Program-made: the position numbers and the translations under genes | Notes under the pieces: model-generated | The model's database searches: none | What the model was told of the DNA's origin: nothing | The model's input: the letters and a program-made list of their open reading frames with translations, nothing else | Assembly: GCA_000711775.1 (NCBI GenBank) | Contig: ARYC01017546.1 | Coordinates: 1 to 64,000, forward strand | DNA: 64,000 bases | Source of the DNA: Oxytricha trifallax | Taxonomy: Eukaryota; Ciliophora; Spirotrichea; Sporadotrichida; Oxytrichidae | Direction: 5' to 3' | Part shown: piece after piece, positions 31,420 to 43,523 of the stretch | Layout: each line of letters starts with the position of its first letter | Numbering within the stretch: the stretch's first letter is position 1

Positions 31420-33075
31420 ATGAATTAAAATGTGTAAAATTCTAGATTACGATTAGACATTATAGGATATTAGAAGTTCATTAAATTAAAATGATTAATT
31501 CACAGGGTATATATGCAGTTCGAGCACTTATACAGGGAGTAGAAGTGGGTAGAAAGAGGATAATCAAATATTAAGAAATGATCCAAATGATACAGTTCAT
31601 TATTCAAAAGATTTAATTTATATTATTATAAGATCTTCGATTATACTTTATTATTATCCCTATTATTAGTGTCTTTTCTTATTTCTTTAACAATAAATGA
31701 CTTATAAATTAAATTTTAATTAAAAAAACAATATATTATTGCGAAACAAGCAGAGACTATACTATATGTGATTAATGTCTCAGGTCTTACTACATCCCAC
31801 ACTTCCACTCTTTAAAATAAAATAAATTTGCAAAATTTACTACCAGATTTATACCAGGATGGCTATAAATGCACTTGCTCAGTATAATATATTATTTTTA
31901 TTACTTAATTATATATTTTTTTATTAAAATATTTTATTAATCTGAGTTAATTTTTACATCAATATTATTTATAAATTGTACATAATTATTTTATTTATTT
32001 ATTAATAAATTATATTCAAAGGATGCGTTAACAAATCAGGATGTAATAAATTAGAAGTAGATTCTATAATTTGATATGAGTAATAATATAAATATTTCTT
32101 TTGCACGGATTGCGTAGAACACTATAAAGTTTAAGCATGATATTAGTATTTTATTTGAATATAGTTAGAGGTGATAAGATATTTATTTGTCAGAATTTAA
32201 TTATTAATTTATCTATTTTATAAATTAATTCATGAAAATTATGATAATATCCATTAACTTTTAAAAAAAAAAGGATAGTATATTCATAAATAGATTTTGA
32301 TCAAAAATATAATAAATTAAATCTGATTAAATTCCAAATATCCATAATTTTCTGAAATATTAAAACTAAATGGTATAATATAGTGATAACTAAGTTAACA
32401 ATGCTGATGGAGTAAGTGGTTTTTGATAAAAAAGATATCTCTAAATTCATATTTTTTTTTCTTCTAAATTTCAAATATAATAAAGAACATTTGATTATTT
32501 AGAAATTTGTGAGAGGCAAGAATATTGGAATGAAGGATCTACTTCAATTCAATTTAAAGCAATTAGAGTAAAATATAAAGATTGCTGAGTTTCAATCAGA
32601 AATTGTGGGTAACAATGGCATAGTGTAAGATATTTTAAGAAATGTTTAAACTCTCAATTAATAATAAAATTCTTGCAATATTTTTTATTATTTTAATTGT
32701 TTCAAAGCTATATTTTTAAAAGCAATTATAAAATTAAAATTAAGTTGAGATGAAGATTTTGTTGAAGACAATAATAATAAATAATCTGATGAAATTCTGA
32801 ATTTTAAATGCCCTATATGCATGATGACCACTTTATAGCCTTAAGAATGCTCTAAATGCCAAGTTTTCTTCTGTGTAGATTTAAAATAATTATATGATTA
32901 TTGTTATTATTTAATAAAATTATAAAATTTATAATATAAAAAAAAGCTTTATCTTTTGTAAAATAATTTTACTAAGATTGCAGTGACTCAATGAATGCCA
33001 AAAATACATTTGAATGCCCAATTTTCAGAAAAGACTTGCAACTAAACTATTGTGTATTTAAATAAACTTAATTAA
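31420..33075 (+). CDS. Gene I: RING-type zinc-finger protein in several MDSs
   Basis: Possible start ATG 31420 (MNQNVQNSRLRLDIIGYQKF). Coding segments: about 31500-31620, 31740-31890 (ETILYVINVSGLTTSHTSTL, DLYQDGYKCTCS), 32020-32075 (KGCVNKSGCNKLEVDS), 32100-32135 (FCTDCVEHYKV), 32520-32680 (MKDLLQFNLKQLEQNIK, coiled coil), 32750-32881 and 32980-33075. The last two, joined at a pointer, give a RING: KCPICMMTT, CSKCQVFFCVDC, then FECPIFRKD. The eighth zinc ligand is Phe, as in TRAF-like RINGs where the last Cys is replaced. The earlier Cys cluster could be a second zinc module. A ubiquitin-ligase role is inferred from the RING only. Confidence 0.68.
32882..32979. other. 98-bp IES in gene I, pointer AGATT
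   Basis: Repeats at 32877-32881 and 32975-32979, in phase. Removal creates FFCVDCSDSMNAKNTF, supplying the sixth Cys of the RING. Confidence 0.8.
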
Positions 33076-33690
33076 ACACATTTTTATAAGAAAATAATTG
33101 GCATTATTCAAGTAGTGACCCTTGCTCATGAAATAAATATCGTACACCAAGATATTAAGCCTGAAAACATTCTACTGGATAACAATTTCGTTCCTAAATT
33201 ATGTACTGGGGAATGTCTAATACGAATCATGGAGGCACTTTAGGATATCAAGCTCCTGAAATTTTGAGAGTTGATATCTCCAATATAGAGGCTATGAAAA
33301 AGCTGGACTCATGGGCTCTTGGAATAACTCTTTCATTTAGCGGCTAATCAAGTTTGTTGATGAAAATAGCGTGAAGTGCTAGCATCTAGATTTTGAAGAA
33401 GTTGTGCTCGCATAATTCTGGGCTTTTTATAAGTTAATCAAAATAGCAGAGAAGAAGTTCAATTGCATTTTCATCATGAGAAAAAAGAAACTCAAAAATG
33501 CTACCTTTCCATTCTTGCAATACATGTCCTTCTACGAACTTACATGACAAAGAATAAAGTCCTATTATTTCAAGAGGAGAGTCACCTTGATTATATGCAT
33601 ATAAAATTTGTTTCGCATCATTTGGTAGTAATTAAAATACTGCTTGGTCACCAAGCTATTATGGCTTTCCTTACATTTTAATTTATAATT
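33076..33690 (+). pseudogene. Protein kinase fragment, frameshifted
   Basis: Reads IIQVVTLAHEINIVHQDIKPENILLDN (in the HRD position the Arg is Gln: VHQDIKPEN), then after a frame change at about 33200 GMSNTNHGGTLGYQAPEIL and KKLDSWALGITL, i.e. activation segment to APE motif and the DxWxLG block of a Ser/Thr kinase. A further frame, FVDENSVKCQHLDFEEVV, continues to about 33560. The N-lobe is missing. It overlaps in homology with the TBE copy 2 kinase remnant, so it is a different copy: perhaps another 57 kDa gene or a host kinase remnant. Confidence 0.7.
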
Positions 33691-33804
33691 AAAATACTAA
33701 AGATATCTATTTATATTCTTAATGATATTAGAATATACAAAATTAAATCAAGCTTCTTCTGTAAAATTATACCTAGAAATAAATGAAGATCTAAAAAACA
33801 GATA

Positions 33805-36530
33805 ACTAAAATGCACGTATAAACTCACACCCTAACGAAGAGTCTAAGAATGTATCCTAATCAGAAATTTCTTGCTCATAGCAGTCGATATTAAGCGATG
33901 ATTTTCTTATTTCTAATGCCTTATCCGTAATTAAACCAAGCAAAGTTAAGGCTTAAGAGAAATCTATTGTTAAATGGACTCCTGTCGTGCTTGGTAAATT
34001 ATTCCCAAACGTTATTTAGTCAAAAAAGTTCACACACAATTCTGGATAACTGCTAAACAGTGGTAAAGTCCCTGTACAAATCTAGAAGCTTACAGGTGGA
34101 GCCATCATAAAACTTTCTTAAGAAAAAATTCAAGAATATTTAGCTAACAATGTTGATGTTTGTTATATTTAAATGATGATGAGCTTTGCAAATTCCTTGA
34201 AGCTTGCCTTCAAAGTTTTCGACTTGCCAGAATCAGGAATAAACCAGTTATGAATAATTAAGGAAGCGACACAAGCAATAATATTACAGGAGGGTGTAAA
34301 GTTGATGAGTAACATGGAGCTCTTAGAGGCAGTCAAAATTTAATAGAGACACTCAACAAGACAATAAAATAAAAAGGCAAATCCTAGAAGTTAAGTAGCA
34401 ATCCTTTTTTTAAGAAAAGAGAAGCTAAGCTAGCATGTAAGAAATTAGAGGTTATTAGTCTATACTATAACGAGCAATTGAAGCCTCGTCAAGTGGCTAA
34501 GAAATTGAGGATGGATGTGGATATTGTATTTAAGACTATCGAAAAGTTTTAGTACGAGGTCAAGCATAAGATTCTTGATCCTGAACCACAAAAGAAAGTG
34601 GGTAGAAAAGGGGTTTGTGGGAACTAGCTCTTGCTTGATTCTATCTAGGCCTACCTAGAACAGAACGGAATTTACGAAGTTACAGGATAGAAGCTTCATA
34701 ATTATTTATTAAACCTGGCTCAAACATTTGCCAGAGTGTAAGCTACTTAAGGTACCTTGCGTTACCACTCTTGAAAAGATTCTGTGAGATAAGTTCCATC
34801 TAAGATATTGGAAAACTCAAGCTGCTAATACAAAGTATAGAGACCCGAACTTCAATGAGAAGATGCTCTGGATTAGCAGGTTGTTGGCTCAGTTCTTATA
34901 TGAGGATGCAGTTATCATTTCAGTTGATGAGAGCAACTTCCGATCGGACTCGATGCCCTCATAGTAATGGGGCTTCAAAATTAAAGATATGCATCGAGAT
35001 TCTTCAAAATTATAGAAGCGATAAAAAAGGTTGTAAAATATAGCATGATTCTCGCTAGCGATGACAAACTTTTGTATGAGAAAATGCTCCTCAAAATGGA
35101 TCAAAGTTCTGATTCTTCAATATCGAAATTCTCAGAGAGCTTACACCTGGAAAAAATCGAAAATGCTGGGGAATAATTAGAGAAGGTTTCAAATTCATTT
35201 GATTTAGGGTTTTCTAACAATTGTAATTAATAGGTTGGAAATATTAAAAGTGTAAAATTCTGTTTGACTAAGCAATTTCGGAAGCAATTAACAATTTTGC
35301 AATGAAAAGCTTCATAGGACCTCAGAGAGGCTAGGGGTTTAAGAAATATCCTAGACGCCAAAGAAACTTGTCAGCACTCCAATCTAAATTCATGGACCAA
35401 AAGTCCTAAGGGGGTCAAAGTAGTCATCGAAAACCAGTAACTAGAGTTAAAAAACCATTGAAAATACTAAGGGAATTATTAATGCATCATACTTTTAGGG
35501 AAATCCATAACTGAAACCATAAAAAAAACAACTTCAGACTCCTTCAATGAAAACTCGGCTTGCATTTACAAAGGACCTCTCCCAATATTAGAGGTCCTTG
35601 AGACTTCCAATTAAAAATTCAGCTTGACTAAAACTTTTCAGAGTTTCAGCATAAATAGTTCAGTGAAATCAGTGGTGTCTGGAGACAATTCAGCTTCGAA
35701 AATGAAGAGTGGTTTAACTCATATTCTCGATAAAATATCAAAACTAAAACTGGAATCTTCGAGTAAGAAGTCTGTTGACCTCGGTGCCGAAACCAAATAG
35801 GAAAGTCGATTTGCGGTCACTCCTATGAAATTAAAACTCTCAAGTAGCTTCCACAAAGACTCATCGAACTCTGGGTCAGAGCAAGGAAACTTGCAGAGTG
35901 AAACGGGCTCTTACTAAAAGCTTTGGCCTCAGCTATTTATAGACCCTCACTTGAAATGCATTAAGGAATACTAGAGCGAGATGAAGCAGAACCTGGGTCT
36001 CTATGGAATGAAAGTGAGAGAGTTTTCAATTAAGAAAAGCTCAACTAAAAGATAGCAATTCTCAATGTCTTATATTGCTGCAATTTCCTAGGATAGAATT
36101 ATCTCCAGTAAAGTAATAGAAGGAGCTTTTGACTCAGTTCTCTTTGAGAACTTCATCTACCAACCTTACGCAGTGTAAGAACTGATAAAGAACTACACTC
36201 GAAGAAAGTGGTCCTGCTGATGGACAACGCAGTCATTCATAAATATTCAGAGATGTTAACCACAGCCAGAAAGTTCAAAGTGAATGTGCTCTTCAACGCC
36301 GAATACTCGCCTTGGCTCAATCCAATCGAGCAGTTATTCTCCTTTGCAAAGAAGGAGATGAAGATGGACACTATTCAGAAAAAGTAAGTTTAAATGGGCA
36401 TTACACTTTAAGGCAGCAATTGGTGAAGAGGGTTGCGGAAATCGTTCAGAATTTAAGAAAAGAAGACATCCAGGGGATGTCTTCTTCAGTATCAAGAAGT
36501 GGATTCACACTCTTCGGTTCGGTTTTGTTT
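33805..36530 (+). pseudogene. Gene J: IS630/Tc1-type transposase with an oversized insertion
   Basis: Readable plus-strand blocks: an N-terminal region (LSDDFLISNALSVIKPSKV, KWTPVVLGKLFPNV, SFANSLKLAFKVFDLP), a helix-turn-helix region (YYNEQLKPRQVAKKLRMDV), then DDE motifs: first Asp in VIISVDESNFRSD followed by QQWGFKI (34915-34980), second Asp in VVLLMDNAVIHK (about 36200), Glu in YSPWLNPIEQLF with 34 residues between. The first and second Asp are about 430 codons apart instead of about 85 in TBE; the extra 340 codons are Ser/Lys-rich and well-formed (SSKKSVDLGAETKQES, FAVTPMKLKLSSSFHKDSS, QLFIDPHLKCIKEYQSEM). About six frame changes or TGAs interrupt it, not resolved as IESs. C-terminal tail KRVAEIVQNLRKEDIQGM. 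Confidence 0.78.
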
Positions 36531-36610
36531 GATGATGTTTGTTTCATAGCTAAAGTAGTGCATAAAACCTGTTTCTCTTTACAATTTCCCCTGGCATGTC
36601 AGTTTTAAAT

Positions 36611-38030
36611 TCATCGCAGATTATTATAATTAATAGCACTATTTATATTTTACTTAAAAATGTCCTAATTCACTCTTACAACACTCAATTCTAAAATACT
36701 GCTTCTATTTCATATTAGCACTCTTAAAATGGCCACTTCCTTCGCGATTCTTCTCAGTTACATTTGCCTTTATATTATCGCAATTATACATGAATGCCAT
36801 ATTTTGGCAAAACTTCCAAATTTTAATGGAGTTACCCTACTTTCAAGCCCCTTTTCGGTAAATGAGAGAGGTTTTTTATGATAAAGTCTTTATTTTGCCC
36901 TAAACTACGCAAGTCTTTGAAATCGCTAATTTCGCAAATCTCCTGACTTCCTTAATTATACAGACCCCTAAATTTGAGATGTGTGAATTTTTATTAATAC
37001 AAGTATTATTTTGACAAGGTCCCTAAATTTTTTGACCAACTACTAATAAAAATATGACACATGGCAACAAAAACACAGGGGTTTTGAAATTGAGGGGATT
37101 TGGGGTTTACGCATTTTTCCATTAGTCTAATTATATTATTTATTTATTTTTAATTTTATTATCACAATTTCCTGGTTCAATTCTATTTTAGCAATATTAA
37201 CACCTGATAAGTTCATGAATATATTTAAATCCAAGAAGATTTACTCACATTTTTATAAAAATAAGGTAGGATGTATTTTTTTACCAAATTGTATAGCTGG
37301 CATATTCCTTACAAGTCTCAACAATGCAAGAATAAATTTAAAAAAATAAATTATAAATGGGAACAAAAAATTCTTGAATAACAAAGATGTTAGTATAGTT
37401 TCCATTCATAAGTACCCGTAACTTAATTTAAAATTTATTAGATCTTATGCTTAAAGATTGAGAATTTATATTATACTGCCTAATATAAGTTTGAAAGGGT
37501 AAAAAGGCCTACTTTAAAAAGATTTCTTCTACTGTGTTATGTAAATGATTGCATTCTCTAGAGATATGGGAACAGTGAAATAAGCAGCAGTAGAAATCAT
37601 TTTAGCATCTGATGAATGGCTGAAATACTTATAAATCATTTCTTATATTTCAAGTAAATTCAGATATTATTCATTTTTATAAGTGAAAAAGGGAGATCAA
37701 TTTTATTAATGTAAGATAGCATTAATATTCATGAAAAATAATAAAAAATTTGAGATTATAAGTAAAATTTTGGGAAAATTTATTGATATCCTATCAATTA
37801 TTAAAATCCAAGAATTGTATGAATCAAAATAACCAATTAGAGGAGACAAAGAGCAATTCTTAAGAGAATAAAAATCTAGGTAGAATTAATATTAATAACT
37901 AAAAATAAAAGTTTCAAATATAATTCAAGCATATTATATATCATTTTCTCTTTTAGTTACTTAATACCTATATTTGCAATTCTTGTGCTATATTATTTTA
38001 TACCTTATTAATACTATTTAAAATAATATC
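36611..38030. other. Non-coding DNA downstream of gene J
   Basis: No gene recognised. 37074-37112 carries GGGGTTTTG and GGGGATTTGGGGTTT, resembling the inverted C4A4 tips of TBEs; it could be the degenerate right end of the element that carried gene J. No matching left tip was found. Confidence 0.45.
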
Positions 38031-38036
38031 TCTACA

Positions 38037-38560
38037 ATTAATTTTTATATTTTTAAGGATTATGTCTATATCCTTTTAAAATGCAAGCTTTAAAATATAC
38101 CAATAATTCTCTTTTGGATTGAGGAAAAGCAGCATTAAGCACTAGTATAATTATGTTTTTTTCGTAAATCTTTTTGACTTCCTAAGAAAAATAAGCTCGC
38201 AAATTATCTAAAAAGATCTTTAATTCTCTATCATTTTTCTTATAAATAACTCATTTAATAAGTTCTATAACATCTTAAATTTTTATTGAGTAGATTTAAT
38301 AAATTAATTGACAAGTCCATCTTGACTAGATATAACACCAAATAATTGCTTAAAATTTATTTAATCTCTTTTGTCTTAAATTAAATACTTTGTATATGGA
38401 ATCATCAAGATTTGTTTTTAACAGTTTGTGAGTAATTATAGCTTCATCTACAAAAATAATTTTATAATAACACTCTAATATAAACGTAATCTTTGTCTGA
38501 ATTTCCTGTATCTTTAGCAATTTTGTCACACTCATTTAATTTATATAATTTTTGAGAATA
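38037..38560 (-). pseudogene. Second DDE transposase fragment (Tc1/IS630 superfamily)
   Basis: Minus strand, from about 38535 (MSVTKLLKIQEIQTKITF): first Asp in KIIFVDEAIITHK; then GVISSQDGLVNQF; second Asp in LKIFLDNLRAYFSQEVKKI; then LVLNAAFPQSKRELLVYF, where the Glu of RELL stands where the family has NPIE. Spacing Asp-Glu is about 32 residues. One frame change lies between the first Asp block and the GVISSQ block. It lacks the N-terminal DNA-binding domain. It is distinct from the TBE enzymes and closer to the Tc1-like DDE_3 pattern; TIRs were not located. Confidence 0.7.
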
Positions 38561-38646
38561 TTTAATTGTTTAAACTTTATCCCTTAAGTTTTAAAATAAA
38601 ATTTAATTGCATGGGACGAGGAACATAAACTTAAAATTTCTTAAGT

Positions 38647-40703
38647 ATGTTTTTAGATTACACAAAGTCTTCTCTCAACGATATGACTGAATATGATACA
38701 CTATCAGAGCTCTGAGACACAGATAGCTGGGCATCATTTGAGGAAGAAGTGGATAACATGCAGCAAGAGATTCGACAGTAAATTGATGTGGACCTAAGAG
38801 AAGCTTAAATTTAAAACCAAGAAACAGTCACTATAGACTAAAAATTATACATAATTGACAACCAATTGTTGTAAAACTAAGAATTAATATACAACAACTA
38901 ACGACTGCAAATAAGTGGATGAACAGATCAAGGAACTACGCTATCACAATAGCACTTCAACCTAATAGAAGAATACTCAATATCAAAAACAGTGCTACAA
39001 CTATGTATAGACAGAGACTCCATTATATAATATGCAGACGACATAGTCATAACAGCCCTAACAAAAGAAGAGGTTAAACTTACAACGCTTGCTCTTGAAG
39101 ATAACTTTTAAGAAAAGAACTTCATATTTAACAAAGAAAAACTGGAAGCACTCGAGAAGTGTCAGAATAAGAAGCTAAAGGACACAAGGGTAGTAGAAGG
39201 GTTCAAATACCTCGGAACGTTTTAAACTAACGATCCATTATAACGGTCAAATTAACTCTTAATAAAATTAAAAAAAATAAGAATTTTCAATGTTAAATAT
39301 TTTAATAAAGTACCCTGCCAATATAGAAGTAAGCTATAAAGGCAATTGCGATAAAGTATGTTGATGAACTCATATGTACCCTTCACAATGTATCTAGACA
39401 AAAAACAAATAGGAACATAATGAAGCAGTAGACACTTATGAAGGGGTTTAAGAACCAGCTATACATGAGAATATATCAAATGCTATGGTATTTTAGATAT
39501 TCTCTCTCTCTCGACATACGAACCTATACTTTAATCTTAAAGAGATATCATTTAATTACATTGAGAAAAACTTTAGCCTGTGGCAATCAATTAGTGCTCT
39601 AGATGATCTGACACCCAAATGGAAAAACAGATTCAAAAAAGAAAAGATGTTGGGAAACAATTGCTAACTCAATGGGTAGAAACCAAGTGCTATTTAGGAA
39701 AAAGCCACAATCACGATGAGAAATAAAATTGGACCATTTATATTTTTATATTGACAACTAAAAGAATCAAATTTAAAAATAATTTTGGAGAGATAAGATA
39801 ACTCATATGTATGAAACACCCACATAGGAGGCTTGACTTCAACACTTGAGAGACTGTAATATAAGAGATATCACCAGTCCCAATGAGATACCAATCCTCA
39901 GGAAACAAGAACTTACAAAACAAAGGATCCCGAGGTTTAAAACAGAGTTGTATAAACGTGTATAAAAGACATAAAAGAGACCATAAAAGATTAAATAAGA
40001 AGACAAAACATAACTATGACACCTCGAGGATCGTCGTAGAAGACAACTTCATAGAGATGTGGGAAGAGGCCCATGACAAAAAGAAGAATGGAAGAATAAA
40101 AATATAAAAGCTTTAAAGCAAAACCAAATTAAGAATAGAATGCCAAAATTTTATAGTATGAGAAAGACCAAACTCAAGACTAAACATTAGAATAGAATCC
40201 ATTTCAATTTATGTTGAAGAGGAAGAATATGGCTAAGAAGAAATTTAGAAATAAAAATAATTTTTGAATGAGTAAATGAAAATATATTCAAAAAAGACAA
40301 AGAAGGACATTGTAAATATCTAGATAAATAAGAACAATAAAATGAAGCCCTCCTAGCTTCAGCAATTTAAACAATTGCTGAAAAAAGAAGTTGATATTAT
40401 TAACAAGAATCATACATTTTGTACTTTGAATCATTATTATTATTTTGAACGATTTACAACATTAATGAATGTATGTTAAGAATGTGGAGTCATAGCTTAC
40501 TGCACTATAATTTACCTTAACTTAATTTAAACTTTTTACTATATCCCATATTCCTTGTATATTATTCTAAGTTTCATGACAGGTCAGATAATTTTACTTC
40601 AGGAAAATTTTAATGGAACAAAATACACCTTTAAAACAATTGTTAACTAGATTAGAGCACAAGAATATCATTATTTGTTAGATAAATAATGTGCTATAAA
40701 ATG
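38647..40703 (+). pseudogene. LINE (non-LTR retrotransposon) polymerase, 5'-truncated
   Basis: Reverse transcriptase core: TDQGTTLSQQHFNLIEEYS (about 38930-38985), the catalytic YADDIVITALTKEEV (39031-39042 encodes YADD), and EGFKYLGTFQTND (about 39200-39240). The C-terminal part is long and basic/acidic (MWEEAHDKKKNGRIK, IYVEEEEYGQEE) and ends in a Cys/His segment (NKNHTFCTLNHYYYF, NVCQECGVIAYCT) as in LINE C-termini, with TGA at about 40701. In-frame TGAs at about 38704 and 40159 and frame changes at 39240-39740 show decay. No endonuclease domain. Micronucleus-limited LINEs are known in Oxytricha. Confidence 0.82.
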
Positions 40704-40789
40704 AGTTTTGGCAATTTATTATCTAATTGATTCTTAAGCAGAGTGCTTGTTTAAATGATAAAATTGCTTTTTTTATTCTATTTAAACTA

Positions 40790-41204
40790 TTGTAGGAATA
40801 CATTCGATTTGGGAAAATGAATTAAAATTAAATTAATTAATTATTAATTATTTTCAGTTATGTTTTTGGAAAATGTCTTAAAACCCTGACAATATTATAC
40901 TCTCTGGATAGCGCATTAAAAATAAGACGGTGGATATTATTGCTATAATGAATTTATCTCATCACTCAAGCGAGAAAAACCCATTATACTATTCTTGGGA
41001 GTTAGCTCAAAATCAAAATATCTCGCTTCCTGGGATGATTCAAAACTATTGTCAATAGCAGAATCCTATAATTATTCCGGGATCTACCGTAGAATCTATT
41101 TATTTTTGATTTTTAAGTTACTTTGGATATCCTAACTTGCATTATTTTAATATTTAATTAATTTAATTTTAATTTATTTTTCCAAATCGAATGTATTCCT
41201 ACAA
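40790..41204. mobile_element. MITE, 415 bp, TA-flanked
   Basis: Inverted ends TTGTAGGAATACATTCGATT and AATCGAATGTATTCCTACAA, 20 bp perfect; TA on both sides. Interior related to 6492-6895 (TACTCTCTGGATA, ATAAGACGGT; inverted halves TCTCATCACTCAAGCGAG / CTCGCTTCCTGGGATGA). No gene. Confidence 0.9.
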
Positions 41205-41429
41205 TAATGTTTAACTACTAACTTAATGTTTATTCTTCTTCTAAAATAATGCGGCTTGGATTATATTGAAATTTTCAACTTCCATATTAAAGAAGATAAA
41301 TTAATTATGGTAGTATTAATTACGGTTTTATCAATCTATTCATCTTTAACATTTATTAATTATATTAAATATAGAATATTAAAATAAAAATTTTATACTA
41401 TTTGAATTCCCAAAAAATGAAAATTTTAT

Positions 41430-41690
41430 AAAATATTTCGCGCTTTAGAAGTGTAAGATAAAAAAACCTATAGTCTTTGATCAGAATTTTGAATTAATAA
41501 GAGAAGATTTGAGAAAAATAAAGAAAAGCAAGTTTAATGCTTAGGAGGTTTTACAAACAAGATTGGTAAGATGAGGAACCTATTGAAAGATATGAATTTC
41601 TTACTCGAGAGATTGAGGAGAAATAAGTGAAACAATTGCTTCGAATAATATTTCTAAGAGAAATGCTACATGCTACAGTACCGTGATTCA
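41430..41690 (+). CDS. Gene L: short coding patch, unknown
   Basis: Two overlapping plus-strand frames look coding: KPIVFDQNFELIREDLRK with IKKSKFNAQEVLQTR, then DEEPIERYEFLTREIEEKQ with VKQLLRIIFLREMLHAT. Highly charged and helical. A junction or frame change lies at about 41570. Whether it belongs to the next remnant is unclear. No family recognised. Confidence 0.5.
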
Positions 41691-42179
41691 CAAGAAGAAA
41701 TTCTTTGGTGAGTTAGTTTAGCTAGCCACATTTTGCTCCTGTCATCAGTTGGAAGGAGGGTCTTGAACAAGTCATGATTTCAATGTAATAATTATAATTT
41801 ACTAATTTGTTGATTTGCTTATTTATTTCTATTTCTAAAAATTGGCAAATCTTTGAAATGTAGCAAAATATTTTATTTCTATAAATATATATACTTATTT
41901 ATTTTTATATTTTAACATATTTTTTTAATTTAAATACATTTCAAACCTCATTTATAATTATCTAAATTTATAGTATAAAAATGTTTCCTTAATGAATAAA
42001 ATACATTCAAATAGTTAAAAAAGAGAATGTTAAATCCATATTAATAATATATATTTATTTTAATCTGCCTCTAATTGACTCTTGAAATTATTATGATAGT
42101 GATTATTAATTAATTTATAAAAAAAAATATGGTATTAAAAGCATTCCAGAACAAAATAAGCACTTATCAAGAGTTATCA

Positions 42180-42905
42180 ATATAATATTTAAGAATTCTC
42201 TAAGAGAGCTATAAATTCAAATGACAATAAGCCTCAAGTTATTATAAATCCAAGTGAAGGATATCTGCTAAGTTGAGACTGGTATTTATGAAGTTATCAA
42301 TTGGGCACTTTATACATTCAACAAGCATTTGCATACAGAACCAAAATGGTAGATGGTGAGAATAACAAAGAGATAGCTCTTATCACCTAAGTCTCTAACG
42401 TACTGTGTTTAAAGATGAAAAAATTACTGACTGTGAAACTTTAGATATGAATGTACCAACTACGATTGCAAAATGCTACTCTTAATGAAGAAATGCTGAA
42501 ATATACCTAGTTGTTGTCATTACTGAGAGAATTCATGCACTTGATATATATTATTAAAGTAAAGTCCATCAAAAATCAATGAAACAATACAAAACTTATT
42601 GACCCAAACCCCTCAGGAATCTGGGTAAATTTATACTCCGGTGAGAATTGGTGTAGTTACCAGACCTGGTACTTTCAACAGTGAAGCAGTTGACTAGAAT
42701 ATCATTACCTTGCTTCGTTTATTCATAGTTGTTTTTATTGGTGAAAATAAATCAAACTGAACCAATTTTTTGAATTCCTAGCGCTATTCTTGGTTTATCC
42801 GAGACCAAAGGAATTATTATTATTGGTGAGATAGTGGAGATGCCGTGAAGGAAGCTGCTGAATGTTTTTTAGAACAATCAAAGATTCTTCCAATTCTAAT
42901 ATAGT
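42180..42905 (+). pseudogene. Decayed succinyl-CoA ligase alpha subunit-like gene
   Basis: Blocks in three plus frames follow the order of the ADP/GDP-forming succinyl-CoA ligase alpha subunit: VIINPSEGY, GTLYIQQAFAYRTKMVDG, DMNVPTTIAKCYS, NAEIYLVVVITERIHALDI, TPVRIGVVTRPGTFNSEAVDQN, LSETKGIIIIGEIVE and VKEAAECFLEQSKILPI. These correspond to the CoA-binding start, the IYVP...A region, LVV.ITEGI, RIGIVSRSGTLTYEAV and the EGIILIGEIGG motif. Spacing is compressed and phases change, so it is a pseudogene or a partial, unresolved set of MDSs; the active-site His segment is absent. The enzyme belongs to the citrate cycle in mitochondria. Confidence 0.68.
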
Positions 42906-43117
42906 GAGCATTTTAAAATATAACCAGACTACTCATATGATTATTTATACGACAAGAGTGTATAATAATTAAATAATATAATGTACATATTAAATTTTAG
43001 TTATCAAAATTAAACTTAAATTACAACTTATCAAACTTGTGACAGTAACAATTGAATAGATTATAAATCTGTATTTAATATTCTCTTTTTTTTTACCTAT
43101 TTTAATGTATTCTATTA

Positions 43118-43523
43118 TTGTAGGAATACATTCGAATTTGGGAAATTATATTTAATTAAATAAATAGTATATCAAATTATTGGCAGTTGGTCAATATAAA
43201 TAATCTTAGACTCATTAGATAGAGAATTTTAAATTAGCTGGACTTTACTTTAGACGGTACTATTTTATCTCATCAATGGAGCGAGATAATTCGACTTTAA
43301 TTTGAGGGTATAGCTAATTAATTCAGAGGTGTTTAATTAAATTCGAGTAATATCTCTTCCTCGATACGATAAAATAGTACCGCCAATAATAAAGTCTAGC
43401 TATTTTAATTCTCTATCGAATGACCCCAAAAACATTCAAATTAGCCAACTTTAACATCCCAAAATTTGATATACTATTAATTTAATTAATTTTAATTTTC
43501 CGAATTGAAATGTATTCCAACAA
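43118..43523. mobile_element. MITE, 406 bp, TA-flanked, hairpin interior
   Basis: Ends TTGTAGGAATACATTCGAAT and TTGAAATGTATTCCAACAA; TA both sides. The interior forms a long hairpin (TAGCTGGACTTTA...GGTACTATTTTATCTCATC against CGATAAAATAGTACCGCC...AAAGTCTAGCTA). It defines the complete form of the element broken up at 23248-26226. Confidence 0.88.
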
